Assembly: GCF_002115785.1 (NCBI RefSeq)
Contig: NZ_JFJY01000007.1
Location: forward strand, 124,001-188,000
Source: Thalassospira sp. MCCC 1A03138
GTDB taxonomy: Bacteria > Pseudomonadota > Alphaproteobacteria > Rhodospirillales > Thalassospiraceae
Direction: 5' to 3'
DNA: 64,000 nucleotides
The notes beneath the pieces were generated by a model, which saw only the letters and a list, made by a program, of their open reading frames with translations, did no database searches and was not told the DNA's origin. The translations under genes were made by a program, and so were the position numbers. This document shows, one piece after another, positions 16,227-25,892 of the stretch (position 1 is its first letter; each line of letters begins with the position of its first letter).

Positions 16227-18647
16227 ATGTCGATCATACCACCCAATCCCCGACTGGAACGTCATCTGCGCCTGGCGCGGATGATCATGTCGTGGGAACG
16301 GGTATGGCCCCGGCTGATCCCGACTTTGACAATCCTGATGCTGATTGCCGGTCTGACCCTGACCGGCACGTTTGAAATGCTGCCCGCGACCGGGCATATC
16401 ATTTTGCTGTCGATCCTCTCGGTTGCTGGTCTTGTCGCCATCATCCTGCCGTGGCGGCACTTCACATGGCCCAATCGCCGTGCTGTCCTGCAAAGGATGG
16501 AACAGGAAAACGGGCTTGAAAACAACCCACTGCAAAGCCTTGAAGACCATATCGAAGACAGTGACGATCCGCTGACCAGCTATCTGTGGCAAAAACAATT
16601 GCAACGCCACGAAGCGATGCTGAACCATCTGCATCTGCCGCGTCCGGTGCCGTCCCTTGCCAGGGTGGATCGATACGGGTTGGTCATCTTGCCCGTATTG
16701 CTTCTGAGCGTTGGGCTGTTTGCGGGCCATGACCGCATGAGCGAGCGGTTTTACAAGGCATTCAGTCCCCTGCAACGGCTGGGTACCGCCGATTTCAGCA
16801 CCACATTGTGGGTGACCCCACCGGCCTATACCGGACAAATCCCGCGCGTCCTGCGGTTTGAACAGGTTAAAGGCGCGCAAAAGCAGGATGATGGCGGCTC
16901 TGACGCATCGCGCGTCATTGATGTCGACGTGCCTGTCGGATCGACACTGGCCGGCAGCATCGGCAGCGTCTGGCAACCGACCCTGCATACGCCCACCGGC
17001 GAACGTGACATATCCGAAAGCAGCGACAACAGCTATGTCCTCTCGACCGCACTTGATCAGGCTGGACCATGGCGCATTTCGGTCTGGGGCACGGATCGGC
17101 TGACCCTTAATGTCAATCTGGTTGCCGATAAACCACCCGCCCTTTCATTCGTAAGCCCGCCTTCGATTACCCGGCGCGAACATATCCGGCTGGATTACGT
17201 CGCGACCGATGATTATGGCATGAAAAATCTTGAACTGGTTATCACACCCGCAACCGACGGCATTGGTCGGGAACAGTTTGGCACCATCGATAATATCCGT
17301 ATCGATCTGTCTGGTGGCGACACCCCGGGGGGGGAGGCCGCCATGCCAACACGGATCGAAGGACCACGTTTCATTGATCTGGTATCCCATCCATGGGCGG
17401 GGCTCCCGGTTAACCTGCAACTGGTATCAAAAGACAATGCCGGACAGGACGGTGAAAGCGACATACGTTCGATTATCCTGCCCGAACGCGAATTCACCCA
17501 TCCCGTCGCCAAAAAACTGATCACGATCCGCCGCGGATTGCTGCGCTATCCCGACAAGGCCCTTGAAATGCGCAACGCCCTTTTGCCTGTCATTTATGCC
17601 CCGCAGGCATTCAACGGCCATATCGGCATTTTTCTGGCACTTTCCGTGACCGAGGCACGGCTTTCGGCGCATCTGCGTGACCGCGCGGTCCATCAGGACG
17701 TGGCAGGCCTGCTTTGGCACATCGCCGAAGAGATCGAACGCGGCAGCTATGGCATGGCCGAACGCAATCTGATGGAGGCCGAGGAACGGCTGCTGGATGC
17801 CCTTGCCAACCCGGACGTGACCGAAGCCGAAATCGCCGATCTGATCGAAAACTATCGCCGCGCCCTTAACGAATATATGGCCGCCCTCGCCCGCGAGGCA
17901 CCGCAGAATCAGCAAAGCCAGCAACAGGGCCCCGCCGCCATCCTTGAACAGCAGGACCTGTCACGTATCGTCGATCAGATCGAAGCACTCATGCAGGCTG
18001 GTGCGCGTGATCAGGCGCGCGCCCTGATCGACCGCCTGCGCGAACTGGTCGAAAACATGCAGATCACATCGGGCGACGGCGGGGCCGATATCACATCCAC
18101 CTTGCGCGAAATGCTTGATGGCATTCGCGATCTTGCCCGCCGCCAGCAGGACCTGATGAACCAGGGTGACAATCCGTCAAGCCCCGGCGGCAATGGCAAC
18201 CGCGCCCAGCAGCAGCAAAATCTTGCCGGGGACGCACAGAACCTGACCAATAATTCCGGCTTTGGCCAGTTTGGCAATCTCAGCGGCATTGAAACCGCAA
18301 TAGAAGCCATGCAACGCGCCGCAGAGGCCCTTGACCACAACCGTGCCCACGAAGCCCTGCAACAGCAGGGACAGGCCATGGAAGCCCTGCAACAGGGCAT
18401 TGGCGAGTTAAGCCGTGCTCTTGAAGGTTTAAGCCAGATGATGCCGATGCTTGATGAACTTCAGGGGTCGGGCAATCGTGATCCGCTTGGTCGGCCGGTG
18501 GGCGGCGATGGCACCACCGTCATCCCCGAAGTCGACACCCTTGAACGGGCATGGCGCATTCTTCAGGAACTCCGCCGTCGTTCCGGCGACCCGGACCGCC
18601 CGGTGATCGAACAGGAATATATTGATCGCTTGCTGAAACGGTTCTAA
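16227..18647 (+). CDS. DUF4175 (TIGR02302) family membrane-anchored protein
   Basis: A large envelope protein of 806 residues of unknown function that is widespread in alphaproteobacteria. Membrane segments lie at about residues 30-50 and 55-75, with a further one near residue 150 (VILPVLLLSVGLFAG). The middle part is predicted to be extracytoplasmic and beta-rich. The last 250 residues are helical and Gln/Asn-rich, with repeated QQQ, REL and EALQ stretches resembling long coiled coil. The ATG at 16227 is preferred over a TTG 21 bases upstream because AGGGG lies before it. It is alone in its transcription unit and ends at a bidirectional terminator. Confidence 0.82.
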   Translation: MSIIPPNPRLERHLRLARMIMSWERVWPRLIPTLTILMLIAGLTLTGTFEMLPATGHIILLSILSVAGLVAIILPWRHFTWPNRRAVLQRMEQENGLENNPLQSLEDHIEDSDDPLTSYLWQKQLQRHEAMLNHLHLPRPVPSLARVDRYGLVILPVLLLSVGLFAGHDRMSERFYKAFSPLQRLGTADFSTTLWVTPPAYTGQIPRVLRFEQVKGAQKQDDGGSDASRVIDVDVPVGSTLAGSIGSVWQPTLHTPTGERDISESSDNSYVLSTALDQAGPWRISVWGTDRLTLNVNLVADKPPALSFVSPPSITRREHIRLDYVATDDYGMKNLELVITPATDGIGREQFGTIDNIRIDLSGGDTPGGEAAMPTRIEGPRFIDLVSHPWAGLPVNLQLVSKDNAGQDGESDIRSIILPEREFTHPVAKKLITIRRGLLRYPDKALEMRNALLPVIYAPQAFNGHIGIFLALSVTEARLSAHLRDRAVHQDVAGLLWHIAEEIERGSYGMAERNLMEAEERLLDALANPDVTEAEIADLIENYRRALNEYMAALAREAPQNQQSQQQGPAAILEQQDLSRIVDQIEALMQAGARDQARALIDRLRELVENMQITSGDGGADITSTLREMLDGIRDLARRQQDLMNQGDNPSSPGGNGNRAQQQQNLAGDAQNLTNNSGFGQFGNLSGIETAIEAMQRAAEALDHNRAHEALQQQGQAMEALQQGIGELSRALEGLSQMMPMLDELQGSGNRDPLGRPVGGDGTTVIPEVDTLERAWRILQELRRRSGDPDRPVIEQEYIDRLLKRF

Positions 18648-18674
18648 AGGCCGGCCCAAAGGACGAATAAAACA

Positions 18675-18702
18675 AAAGGGCAGCGACGGATCGCTGCCCT
18701 TT
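18675..18702. terminator. Bidirectional terminator between convergent genes
   Basis: A 12-bp stem AAAGGGCAGCGA / TCGCTGCCCTTT with a four-base loop sits between the convergent DUF4175 and zinc-ribbon genes. It has A-rich sequence on the left and T-rich sequence on the right, so it can serve both. Confidence 0.8.
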
Positions 18703-18723
18703 GTCATTTTCAGATCAAACCGG

Positions 18724-19539
18724 TCAGGGTTCAACCGCCTCGCGCGGGTCAAGGAATGTGACCTGCAAACGGGTTGCTGTCGGGTTCGGACGGCGGATTT
18801 TGGTTTCGACCGTCATGGTTTCGCCAACCGGCAGCATCTGGGCTTCCATCGGCATGTCCGCCCCGCCCTGCACCGCACTTTCGTCATAGATCAGCGGCAC
18901 TTTTTTGCGCTGAACCACACGATCCAGCGGATCGAGAAGCTCAATCAACAAATAGGGCAACGCCCGGTCGATCTCATCGATATTGACGATCTCGGCGCGA
19001 ACGACAAGAACGTCAACACCGTCTTCTTCTTCGCGAGTCGGCGGCAATTCACGAATATCAAGGCCTTCGCCAACATGAGGGACGTCAAGCCCGACCATGT
19101 CATAGACCTTCGCAATCGGCGGCCACAGATTGATCAGGATATCTTTGGCAAAATATCCGCCCGCACCAATCCCGCCAAGGATCAGGAAGAACAGGATCCA
19201 GCCAATCACACCCTTTTTCGATTTCGCAGGCGGTTTCGGATTGTTGCGAATCAGCTGCTGTGGGATGGGGGGCGGATCGGGAATTTTGTCCGCGTCCTCG
19301 AAACCGGGATCAACCTGACCTGGCATCTGATCGGCATTGAAATCGGCACCAAGCGCGCCATCCTGATCGAAAGGCGGCGGCAGCTTGTTTTCCTGTGCTG
19401 GCGACGGGGTTTTCATTCCCGGCGGGTCCTGATGCCAGCTATTGCCGCAGTTTTTGCAGCGTACGGTTCTGCCCTTTGGGCCGATCGCCTCTGTTTTCAC
19501 AGAGTATTTTTTTGAACAATCTGGGCAAGTAATGATCAT
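18724..19539 (-). CDS. MJ0042-type zinc-ribbon membrane protein with DUF3426-like C-terminus
   Basis: A 271-residue protein. The N-terminal zinc ribbon CPDC-(N21)-CKNC spans residues 5-32. It is followed by a proline-rich linker, one membrane segment (about residues 138-158, GVIGWILFFLILGGIGAGG) and an extracytoplasmic domain ending in VTFLDPREA. The zinc ribbon plus membrane anchor is the pattern of the MJ0042 finger/DUF3426 proteins found near ftsEX in many alphaproteobacteria. The gene is divergent from ftsE here, consistent with that context. The function is unknown; a regulatory or assembly role at the membrane is a guess. Confidence 0.82.
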   Translation of the reverse strand: MIITCPDCSKKYSVKTEAIGPKGRTVRCKNCGNSWHQDPPGMKTPSPAQENKLPPPFDQDGALGADFNADQMPGQVDPGFEDADKIPDPPPIPQQLIRNNPKPPAKSKKGVIGWILFFLILGGIGAGGYFAKDILINLWPPIAKVYDMVGLDVPHVGEGLDIRELPPTREEEDGVDVLVVRAEIVNIDEIDRALPYLLIELLDPLDRVVQRKKVPLIYDESAVQGGADMPMEAQMLPVGETMTVETKIRRPNPTATRLQVTFLDPREAVEP

Positions 19540-19905
19540 TGCAAACCTGGCATCTCGATGTCAGCGGCATGAAACCCGGGGCACGGCCATAACCTGAGTG
19601 ATTTCCGGCGATCCCCCGAATTCGCCGGTGTAGGGCAGAACCTACACTATATGTAAATAGCGGCGATTTAACAGACTGTTAAGCACAGATAACTGAAGCT
19701 GCCCCAATTTGGATGGCACAGCATTGCATATATGGTGCTTAGATGACATCCGAAGAACTGTTTAAGTCGTCATATTTTCGGCCAATCTATAATGATACCC
19801 ACTTTGGGATCAGCCAGATCGGACTTTTGCAATTGTTCAACCGGCCCCATCATTATCATGTTATGTCGGGTCTGATACGTCGTGCTGCGATATGGAGCGC
19901 AAGTT
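19540..19905. promoter_or_regulatory. Divergent intergenic region between the zinc-ribbon gene and ftsE, with two palindromes
   Basis: Two inverted repeats lie here: GTGTAGG-N6-CCTACAC at 19628-19647 and TTAACAG-A-CTGTTAA at 19668-19682. A TATAAT at 19788-19793 is a candidate -10 for ftsE, but no good -35 stands at the right spacing. The 56-codon frame from 19743 that runs into ftsE has no ribosome site and is not called. Confidence 0.5.
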
Positions 19906-20583
19906 TTGACTGAAGTCGTAAGTTTCAGGAATGTGGGTGTCCGCTATGAATCCGGGCCGGAGATTCTGCGCGATCTGAACTTTACCCTGCATCGTGGCAG
20001 CTTCCATTTCCTGACCGGGGCTTCTGGTGCGGGCAAATCGACATTGATGCGCCTGCTCTATCTTGCCCTGCGCCAGACACGCGGCGAGATCAATATTTTC
20101 GGACGCGACAATATCCGCATTCCGCGCGACGAACTGCCCGCCATCCGCCGCAAGATCGGCGTGGTGTTTCAGGACTTCCGCCTGATCAATCACCTGACGA
20201 CTTTTGAAAATGTCGCCCTGCCGCTACGCGTCGCCGGGGTCGAGGATTTGCAAATCCGCAAAAATGTGACCGAACTTCTCGAATGGGTCGGCCTTGGTGA
20301 TCAGATCAACGCGGTTCCATCGCGGCTTTCCGGCGGGCAGCAGCAACGCGTTGCCATCGCGCGCGCGGTTATCGGCCGCCCGGCTCTGCTTCTGGCTGAC
20401 GAGCCAACCGGCAACGTTGATGACCGGATCGCCATGCGGCTGTTATATCTTTTTGAAGAACTGAACAAACTTGGCACCACGGTGCTGATCGCCACCCATA
20501 ACCGGCAACTTGTGCGTCGCTTTGGCCATAATCAATGGCTGCTTGAGGCCGGCACACTGCACGACATCACGCATAGCGCGTAA
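19906..20583 (+). CDS. ftsE: Cell division ATP-binding protein FtsE
   Basis: The ATPase of the FtsEX complex, which couples the divisome to peptidoglycan hydrolases. It has 225 residues from a TTG at 19906, chosen because GGAG lies eight bases before it and the product then begins at the conserved [10 protein letters not shown]. The GTG at 19882 would add eight residues. Walker [10 protein letters not shown] is at about residues 37-45. The Q-loop VVFQDFRL (the FtsE-specific form), the signature [14 protein letters not shown] and Walker [11 protein letters not shown] are all intact. ftsX follows after 47 bases. Confidence 0.95.
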   Translation: MTEVVSFRNVGVRYESGPEILRDLNFTLHRGSFHFLTGASGAGKSTLMRLLYLALRQTRGEINIFGRDNIRIPRDELPAIRRKIGVVFQDFRLINHLTTFENVALPLRVAGVEDLQIRKNVTELLEWVGLGDQINAVPSRLSGGQQQRVAIARAVIGRPALLLADEPTGNVDDRIAMRLLYLFEELNKLGTTVLIATHNRQLVRRFGHNQWLLEAGTLHDITHSA

Positions 20584-20630
20584 CCGACCAAACCGACGGC
20601 AACTGGCTCAGACAGGACCCAAAATCGATC

Positions 20631-21533
20631 ATGGCTTTTCGTTCGCAACCGTCACATCTGCCACTTGATAGCGACTCATCGACGCGCTTTTTGCCAAGCA
20701 TCGTCGCATTGATGGTGGCCTTGCTGACGTTTTCGATTGTTGGCCTTGCGGCCCTGCATGACAGTGTCGGCAAATGGTCCGGTCAGATCGAAGGCAGCCT
20801 TTCGATACAGGTGCCCCCGACCGGCATGGCGGATCGCGAACCCGAAGAACGCGAACAGGCTTTGCAGGCTACCGTTGACGATATTATCGAACAGCTCGCC
20901 GACATGCCCGGCATCTCCCGGATCGAGGAACTCAGCCCCGAAACCATGTCGGCCCTTCTTGAGCCGTGGCTTGGCCCCGATGAAATCGTCAGCGAATTAC
21001 CGATCCCGCGCATTATCGAAATCACCCCGGAAACCGGGTTTAATTTCGATATGCTTGAACGCCGTCTGGGTGAAATCGCCCCCGAAGCCGTTCTGGACGA
21101 TCATCGCATCTGGATAGAACGGATTGCCGATGTTGCCTTTTCGGTGGAACTGGCATTGATGGCGTTAATCGTCGTGCTGTTTGGGGCAACGATGCTGTCG
21201 GTTGTTTTTGCCACACGTTCGGGTCTTTCAATCCATCGGACGATCATTGAATTGCTGCATCTGATCGGAGCACAGGATTCCTATATCGCGGGCCAGTTTG
21301 CCCGCCATAACCTGCGGCTGGCATTTTTCGGGGCATTGATCGGCCTTCTGATCGCCCTGCCGGTTTCAGGTGTGATCGCGTGGCTTGGCATGCGGGCGGG
21401 ATGGCCAATCCCGACACTGGTTTTCAGCCCGCTTTTCATCGGCATCATCATCGCCATTCCGTTCGTGGTCGCCGGTGTCGCACAGATGACGGCCAAAAGA
21501 ACTGTGCTGCGTGTCTTGCGCAGAATGTTGTAA
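20631..21533 (+). CDS. ftsX: Cell division protein FtsX
   Basis: The membrane partner of FtsE, 300 residues, the usual length. The first membrane segment is at about residues 24-46. A periplasmic domain of about 125 residues contains the acidic stretch REPEEREQALQATVDDI. Three C-terminal membrane segments follow, with the FtsX-type loop between. The periplasmic part binds hydrolase activators in other species. The ATG at 20631 has no strong ribosome site, so coupling to ftsE is likely. Confidence 0.93.
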   Translation: MAFRSQPSHLPLDSDSSTRFLPSIVALMVALLTFSIVGLAALHDSVGKWSGQIEGSLSIQVPPTGMADREPEEREQALQATVDDIIEQLADMPGISRIEELSPETMSALLEPWLGPDEIVSELPIPRIIEITPETGFNFDMLERRLGEIAPEAVLDDHRIWIERIADVAFSVELALMALIVVLFGATMLSVVFATRSGLSIHRTIIELLHLIGAQDSYIAGQFARHNLRLAFFGALIGLLIALPVSGVIAWLGMRAGWPIPTLVFSPLFIGIIIAIPFVVAGVAQMTAKRTVLRVLRRML

Positions 21534-21593
21534 CCTGCCTCACTCCTCCGTATAGTCGGCCTGCAGCGTCGTGATCATTTACTGTTTCGGATC

Positions 21594-22379
21594 ATGACCT
21601 TGTCCCAAAAGGAGAGCCCCGTCGCATGCCAGCGTCCCGTCAGGCCCAATCATATGAATAGACCGCCCCTTTCCGTTCAGCACCGACGACGATTTCGCCG
21701 GTTCCGGTTTTTGCTATCGACCCTGATCCTGCTGGGGCTGGTCTGGGCGGGTGGCTTTATCTGGTATGTCGACATCATTCCAACCGCGGTTGATGAACCT
21801 GATCGCAAGACTGACGCCATCGTTGTTCTAACCGGTGGCAGTGAACGGCTTTCGGAAGGGCGCCGTCTTCTGACCCGCCAACTTGCCAGAAAGCTGTTTA
21901 TTTCCGGCGTCTATCGCGGGGTTGAAGTCGACGAGCTTCTATCGGCGGGTAAAGCCGATCCCCGGCTGGTTTCATGCTGTGTGGTTCTGGGTCATGTTGC
22001 GGAAAACACCCGCGGCAATGCGCAGGAAACGGCGGTTTGGGTGTATGACGAAGGCTATAAAAGCCTGCGCATCGTCACGGCAAACTATCACATGCCGAGG
22101 TCGCTTCTGGAATTTCGCAGCCTGATGCCCGATGTAGAAATCATCGCCCACCCGGTGTTCCCCGATAACGTCAAGGTCGACAGCTGGTGGCGATGGCCGG
22201 GAAGCGCCAGCCTGATCGCAAGCGAATATAACAAATTCCTGTTTGCCAGCCTCAGGAACTATATCCTGCGGCTGCTGCCAGACGGTGATCGCGCCAACCT
22301 GCATGGCCCCGCCCCGACACCAGAACCCTCCAGACAGGATTATTCCGCATCAAATCGCCCGGCGCAGAAATCGGGTTGA
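21594..22379 (+). CDS. YdcF/SanA-type DUF218 membrane protein
   Basis: A 261-residue protein with one N-terminal membrane segment (about residues 40-62) and a DUF218 domain. Family signatures are AIVVLTGGSERLSEGRRLL, ENTRGNAQETAVW and RIVTANYHMPRSLLEF. DUF218 proteins act in cell-envelope processes such as the SanA barrier function and ElyC peptidoglycan assembly. The placement between ftsEX and plsC fits. The ATG at 21654 is an alternative start; neither has a strong ribosome site. Confidence 0.88.
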   Translation: MTLSQKESPVACQRPVRPNHMNRPPLSVQHRRRFRRFRFLLSTLILLGLVWAGGFIWYVDIIPTAVDEPDRKTDAIVVLTGGSERLSEGRRLLTRQLARKLFISGVYRGVEVDELLSAGKADPRLVSCCVVLGHVAENTRGNAQETAVWVYDEGYKSLRIVTANYHMPRSLLEFRSLMPDVEIIAHPVFPDNVKVDSWWRWPGSASLIASEYNKFLFASLRNYILRLLPDGDRANLHGPAPTPEPSRQDYSASNRPAQKSG

Positions 22380-22451
22380 AGATACAGCGTTTCACTCGTG
22401 TCGTATAACTGTTACAAACCCTTTGACTAAGTGTTTGAAGGATCTGTCTGC

Positions 22452-23303
22452 ATGAGAGCCCTGCGCGCGTTTTTGTTTAACGTGTTGTTTTTCGCCGGTA
22501 CAACAGCACTTTGCATTTGTATGGTTCCCCTGATGCCGTTTGGTCGCAAGGCCAATCAGCTTGTTGGACATATGTGGTGTCATTTGACGCAAGGCGCGTT
22601 GGCCATCTCTGTTGGCATGTATAAACGTATTCGCGGCCTTGAAAACCTGCCGAAAGGCCCCTGTATTCTGGTTGCCAAGCATCAGTCTGCTTGGGAAACC
22701 CTGACCTTTCACACGGTCGTGCCTGACCCGGCCTATATCCTGAAAAAGGAACTGACCCGCATTCCGTTGATGGGACAGTTCCTGTTGTTTTCCGGGCAGA
22801 TTGCGGTCGACAGATCGGCTGGATCATCCGCCCTGAAAGACATGATCAAGGGTGCCGAACGTGCGCTTGAGGACGGCAGGCAGATCGTAATCTTCCCCGA
22901 AGGAACCCGCACACCGCCCGGTTCGGATCGGCCGTATCATCCCGGTATTTATGCGCTGTATAAGGCCTTCCCCAATACGCCGGTCATTCCGGTTGCCATC
23001 AATTCCGGCATGTTCTGGGGACGTCACAGTTTCATGAAATACGGTGGCGAGGTCACCATGGAATTCCTGCCCGCGATTGAGCCGGATCTGGATCGCAAAA
23101 CATTTATGAAAACGATCAAGGGCAGGATTGATAACCGCACCCGCGAACTTGAACGCGAAGCGCAAACCGAATTCAATCTACCGACCCTGACATCACGTGA
23201 CGTCGAGATCGAGGAAGCCCGCGAAAAGGCCGAAGCCGAACAGCAGGAAGCCAAAACCGCAATTCCGATGAAATCCATCGACAGGGAAAAAACGCCGTCC
23301 TGA
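22452..23303 (+). CDS. plsC: 1-acyl-sn-glycerol-3-phosphate acyltransferase
   Basis: It acylates lysophosphatidate to phosphatidate at the inner membrane. It has 283 residues from the ATG at 22452, chosen for the AAGGA nine bases before it; the longer GTG reading lacks a site. The N-terminal membrane segment spans residues 6-28. Catalytic motif I is HQSAWE (the HxxxxD/E form) and motif III is FPEGTRTPPGS. The Arg-rich/acidic tail EEAREKAEAEQQEAK is variable and has no known function. A bidirectional terminator follows. Confidence 0.92.
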   Translation: MRALRAFLFNVLFFAGTTALCICMVPLMPFGRKANQLVGHMWCHLTQGALAISVGMYKRIRGLENLPKGPCILVAKHQSAWETLTFHTVVPDPAYILKKELTRIPLMGQFLLFSGQIAVDRSAGSSALKDMIKGAERALEDGRQIVIFPEGTRTPPGSDRPYHPGIYALYKAFPNTPVIPVAINSGMFWGRHSFMKYGGEVTMEFLPAIEPDLDRKTFMKTIKGRIDNRTRELEREAQTEFNLPTLTSRDVEIEEAREKAEAEQQEAKTAIPMKSIDREKTPS

Positions 23304-23325
23304 TCAGACGGATCGTTCGAACACC

Positions 23326-23355
23326 AAAAAGGCCGGAGTTTTATCCGGCCTTTTT
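23326..23355. terminator. Bidirectional terminator after plsC and the EamA gene
   Basis: AAAAAGGCCGGA, a six-base loop and TCCGGCCTTTTT form a perfect 12-bp stem with A-run and T-run on either side. It serves the convergent plsC (+) and EamA (-) genes. Confidence 0.88.
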
Positions 23356-23382
23356 CAATTCCATCCATTCAATTATCGGCTG

Positions 23383-24318
23383 CTATGCCTTTCGGCGTGT
23401 TGCCTGCCAGATACCAAAGGCAATCAATGCGATCCCGCCCAGATGGTAAAGGTGCAATTCCTCACCCAGAAAGATGATGGCAAGGACACTGGCGAAAACC
23501 GGCATCAGATACAGGAACACACCGGCATTCGCCGGGCCGACAACAGCAACGCCCTTGTTCCAGAACAGATACCCCAAAAAGGCTGGTCCTGCCCCGATAT
23601 AGAAAATCTTCAGCATATCGGGCCATGCCGGATCAAGATGGGTAAAGAACGGTTCACCGCGCACAGCCACCGACCAGATATAAAGCGGCGTCAGGAACAC
23701 CAACCCGATCAGCGCCGAAACAAACACGAGGCTTAGCGGATGGATCCCCTTGGGGGCACGTTTCAAAAGCATCGAGTACGCCGCCCAGACCATTGCTGAA
23801 ATCATCGCAAACAGATCGCCCGAGACAAAATTCATCTCGGCAAATACCGAGAAATCACCTTTGGCAATAATCACCGCCGTACCGACACCGGCAATCAGCA
23901 CACCGGCCCACTGGCCAAGCTTGGGTTTATCAGCAGTCAGGAAAGCTGCGAACAACAGAACCCAGACCGGGGTGGTCGCATTCAGAAGCCCGGTATTGAC
24001 CGCGGTCGTGTTGTAGGCGGCCAGATAAATGACAATCGAAAACATGAAAACGCCGGTTGTTCCGATCAGGAACATCGACATTTTATGATCCGCCATCAGC
24101 CTCAGATCGCGTTTAAGGTGCGGAATACAAACCGGAAACAGCAATACGGCAGCCACAACCCAACGCCAGAACGCCAGCGCCTCAAGCGGCACCGTGGCAT
24201 TCACCCCGCGTGCAACGACATGGTTTGACCCCCACATCATCGCGCAGGCAACCAGCATCAGATAGGCGGCCATCAATGGGGCATTGGCACCTTTGGACGT
24301 TGTGGTGTCGTCCGACAT
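23383..24318 (-). CDS. EamA-family (DMT) transporter
   Basis: A ten-helix drug/metabolite exporter of 311 residues made of two repeated EamA halves. The first half starts LMLVACAMMWGSNHVVARG and the second begins near FVSGDLFAMISAMVWAAYSML. Its start overlaps the stop of the ChaC-like gene by one base (TGATG), so it is translated from the same message. The substrate is unknown. Glutathione catabolism by the upstream gene suggests, but does not show, export of amino-acid products. Confidence 0.88.
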   Translation of the reverse strand: MSDDTTTSKGANAPLMAAYLMLVACAMMWGSNHVVARGVNATVPLEALAFWRWVVAAVLLFPVCIPHLKRDLRLMADHKMSMFLIGTTGVFMFSIVIYLAAYNTTAVNTGLLNATTPVWVLLFAAFLTADKPKLGQWAGVLIAGVGTAVIIAKGDFSVFAEMNFVSGDLFAMISAMVWAAYSMLLKRAPKGIHPLSLVFVSALIGLVFLTPLYIWSVAVRGEPFFTHLDPAWPDMLKIFYIGAGPAFLGYLFWNKGVAVVGPANAGVFLYLMPVFASVLAIIFLGEELHLYHLGGIALIAFGIWQATRRKA

Positions 24319-24878
24319 CAGATTCCGGCTCCCATATTGATTTCACCGTATTCGCGGCGCACCAGATCCATCAGATCGTGCAACGGCGGGTCGACAATTC
24401 CCATCTCGTCAAGATGGTAGACCGTATTTTCAAGATATTCCAAGTTCGGACCAATATTGCCATGTGCCGCAACAATGATTTCAACCGCCGTTCGCACCGG
24501 CAGGTTTCCTGCGAACTGTTCATGCGTTGGATCGGCGACATAGGTGTGCGCGATGACCGTGCGTCCGTCGGCAAGCTCGACCTCGACATCGGCGGGAATA
24601 TAGGTGTTGGTCACCAGTTCGCGTTCATCAAGATAGGCCTTGACCAACGGCCAGTTGTCCGGCGCGATCCGAAACGCGTTCCCGACACACTCCCCGCCAA
24701 CATTCAGCCCCAGAACCAGCCCCGGATTTTCCGGTGTGCCGCGATAATGGTGGGAATAGATGCAAAAGGACCGGTGATAACCGCGCAGCGTCGCGCGTGC
24801 CCGTTCTTCAAATTCGAAGCCCGGACGCCACAGCAGCGATCCATATCCAAATACCCATCTTTCCTGGGGCTCAGTCAA
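24318..24878 (-). CDS. chaC: ChaC-type gamma-glutamylcyclotransferase
   Basis: A 186-residue protein with the nucleotide-like motif FGYGSLLWRPGF at about residues 9-20 and the catalytic-glutamate context YLDERELV. These mark the ChaC family, which splits glutathione to 5-oxoproline and Cys-Gly. It overlaps the EamA gene downstream by one base. The specificity for glutathione is a family assignment, not shown here. Confidence 0.86.
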   Translation of the reverse strand: MTEPQERWVFGYGSLLWRPGFEFEERARATLRGYHRSFCIYSHHYRGTPENPGLVLGLNVGGECVGNAFRIAPDNWPLVKAYLDERELVTNTYIPADVEVELADGRTVIAHTYVADPTHEQFAGNLPVRTAVEIIVAAHGNIGPNLEYLENTVYHLDEMGIVDPPLHDLMDLVRREYGEINMGAGI

Positions 24879-24921
24879 AATTTCCTCCGGTCATGCTGGT
24901 ATTTTATGTCCGGTTCTGAAC

Positions 24922-25803
24922 CTAGCGTTTCACCATTACCAATGCCACCCCGAGTGCCGCAACCGCAAATCCGGCAAAGCCGAGTAGGCCCAGATGTTCA
25001 TCAAAAAGCAGCCAGGCAAAGAAGGCAGCCGTGGGTGGGACAAGGTAAAACATGCTTGCAACCCTTGTTGCCTCGCCCTGCTTGATCAAAACCATCAGAA
25101 GCATGATCGCCCCGATTGACAACACCAGAACCAGCCACGCCATCGCAAGAATGAAGTTCATGCTCCATTCGATCACCAAGGGTTCCTTGATCAGGGCAAC
25201 CACCCCGACAAAGGCCGCCGCGGCGATATACTGGATAACCGTACCGCTCATCAGGTCCATGCCCGTGCAGAACCGTTTCTGATAAAGCGTCCCGGCCGTC
25301 ATGCCAAACAGCGCCATGATGGCAAGCCCGATGCCAAAGGCCGTAATACCGATCCCGTCACCGATTTTGGGCACCAGCACCAACGCCACACCGATCAGGC
25401 CAAGAACAAGCCCTGCCCACTGGCGTCCACTGACACGTTCCCCAAGAAGGGCACCGACGACCGATGCGGTCACGACCGGCTGCAATCCGACGATCAAGGC
25501 CGCCAAGCCCGACGGAAGCCCCGTATCAATTGCCCAGAAAACACCGCCCAGATAAATCCCGTGGACAAGAACACCGGTCGTGCTGATATGGGCAACCTGC
25601 TGCCAGCTTTTGGGCCATTTGGCACCTAGCAACGAAATCACCGGCACCATCAGAACAATCACAATGGCGAAACGGGCAAATAGAAAAGTAAATGGGTCGG
25701 CATAGGGAAGTCCGAACTTTGCGCCAACAAAGCCCGTGCTCCAGAGGAACACAAACACGAACGGCATAATCCGTGCAAAAGCCGGATGATCGGTGGCAGG
25801 CAT
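24922..25803 (-). CDS. EamA-family (DMT) transporter
   Basis: A second ten-helix exporter, 293 residues from the ATG at 25803. The longer frame upstream is Arg-rich and has no homologous look, and GGGGAAC precedes the ATG. Both EamA halves are present (FVFLWSTGFVGAKFG at the N-terminus, IGLAIMALFGMTAGTLYQKRF at the middle). It is in the same direction as the ChaC-EamA pair but separated by 43 bases. The substrate is unknown. Confidence 0.86.
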   Translation of the reverse strand: MPATDHPAFARIMPFVFVFLWSTGFVGAKFGLPYADPFTFLFARFAIVIVLMVPVISLLGAKWPKSWQQVAHISTTGVLVHGIYLGGVFWAIDTGLPSGLAALIVGLQPVVTASVVGALLGERVSGRQWAGLVLGLIGVALVLVPKIGDGIGITAFGIGLAIMALFGMTAGTLYQKRFCTGMDLMSGTVIQYIAAAAFVGVVALIKEPLVIEWSMNFILAMAWLVLVLSIGAIMLLMVLIKQGEATRVASMFYLVPPTAAFFAWLLFDEHLGLLGFAGFAVAALGVALVMVKR

Positions 25804-25892
25804 GACGTTCCCCTTTTTCCGGCGAAAGATGCTGTTTGGGGCGCATCTTTCCACCCGACGACGGCCTGCCATTTGCAAACCGTGAAAATTGA

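Noticed and set aside
19743-19911. A 56-codon frame before ftsE
   Set aside because: There is no ribosome site, and the frame overlaps the ftsE start by a few bases only by chance. The product shows no pattern.
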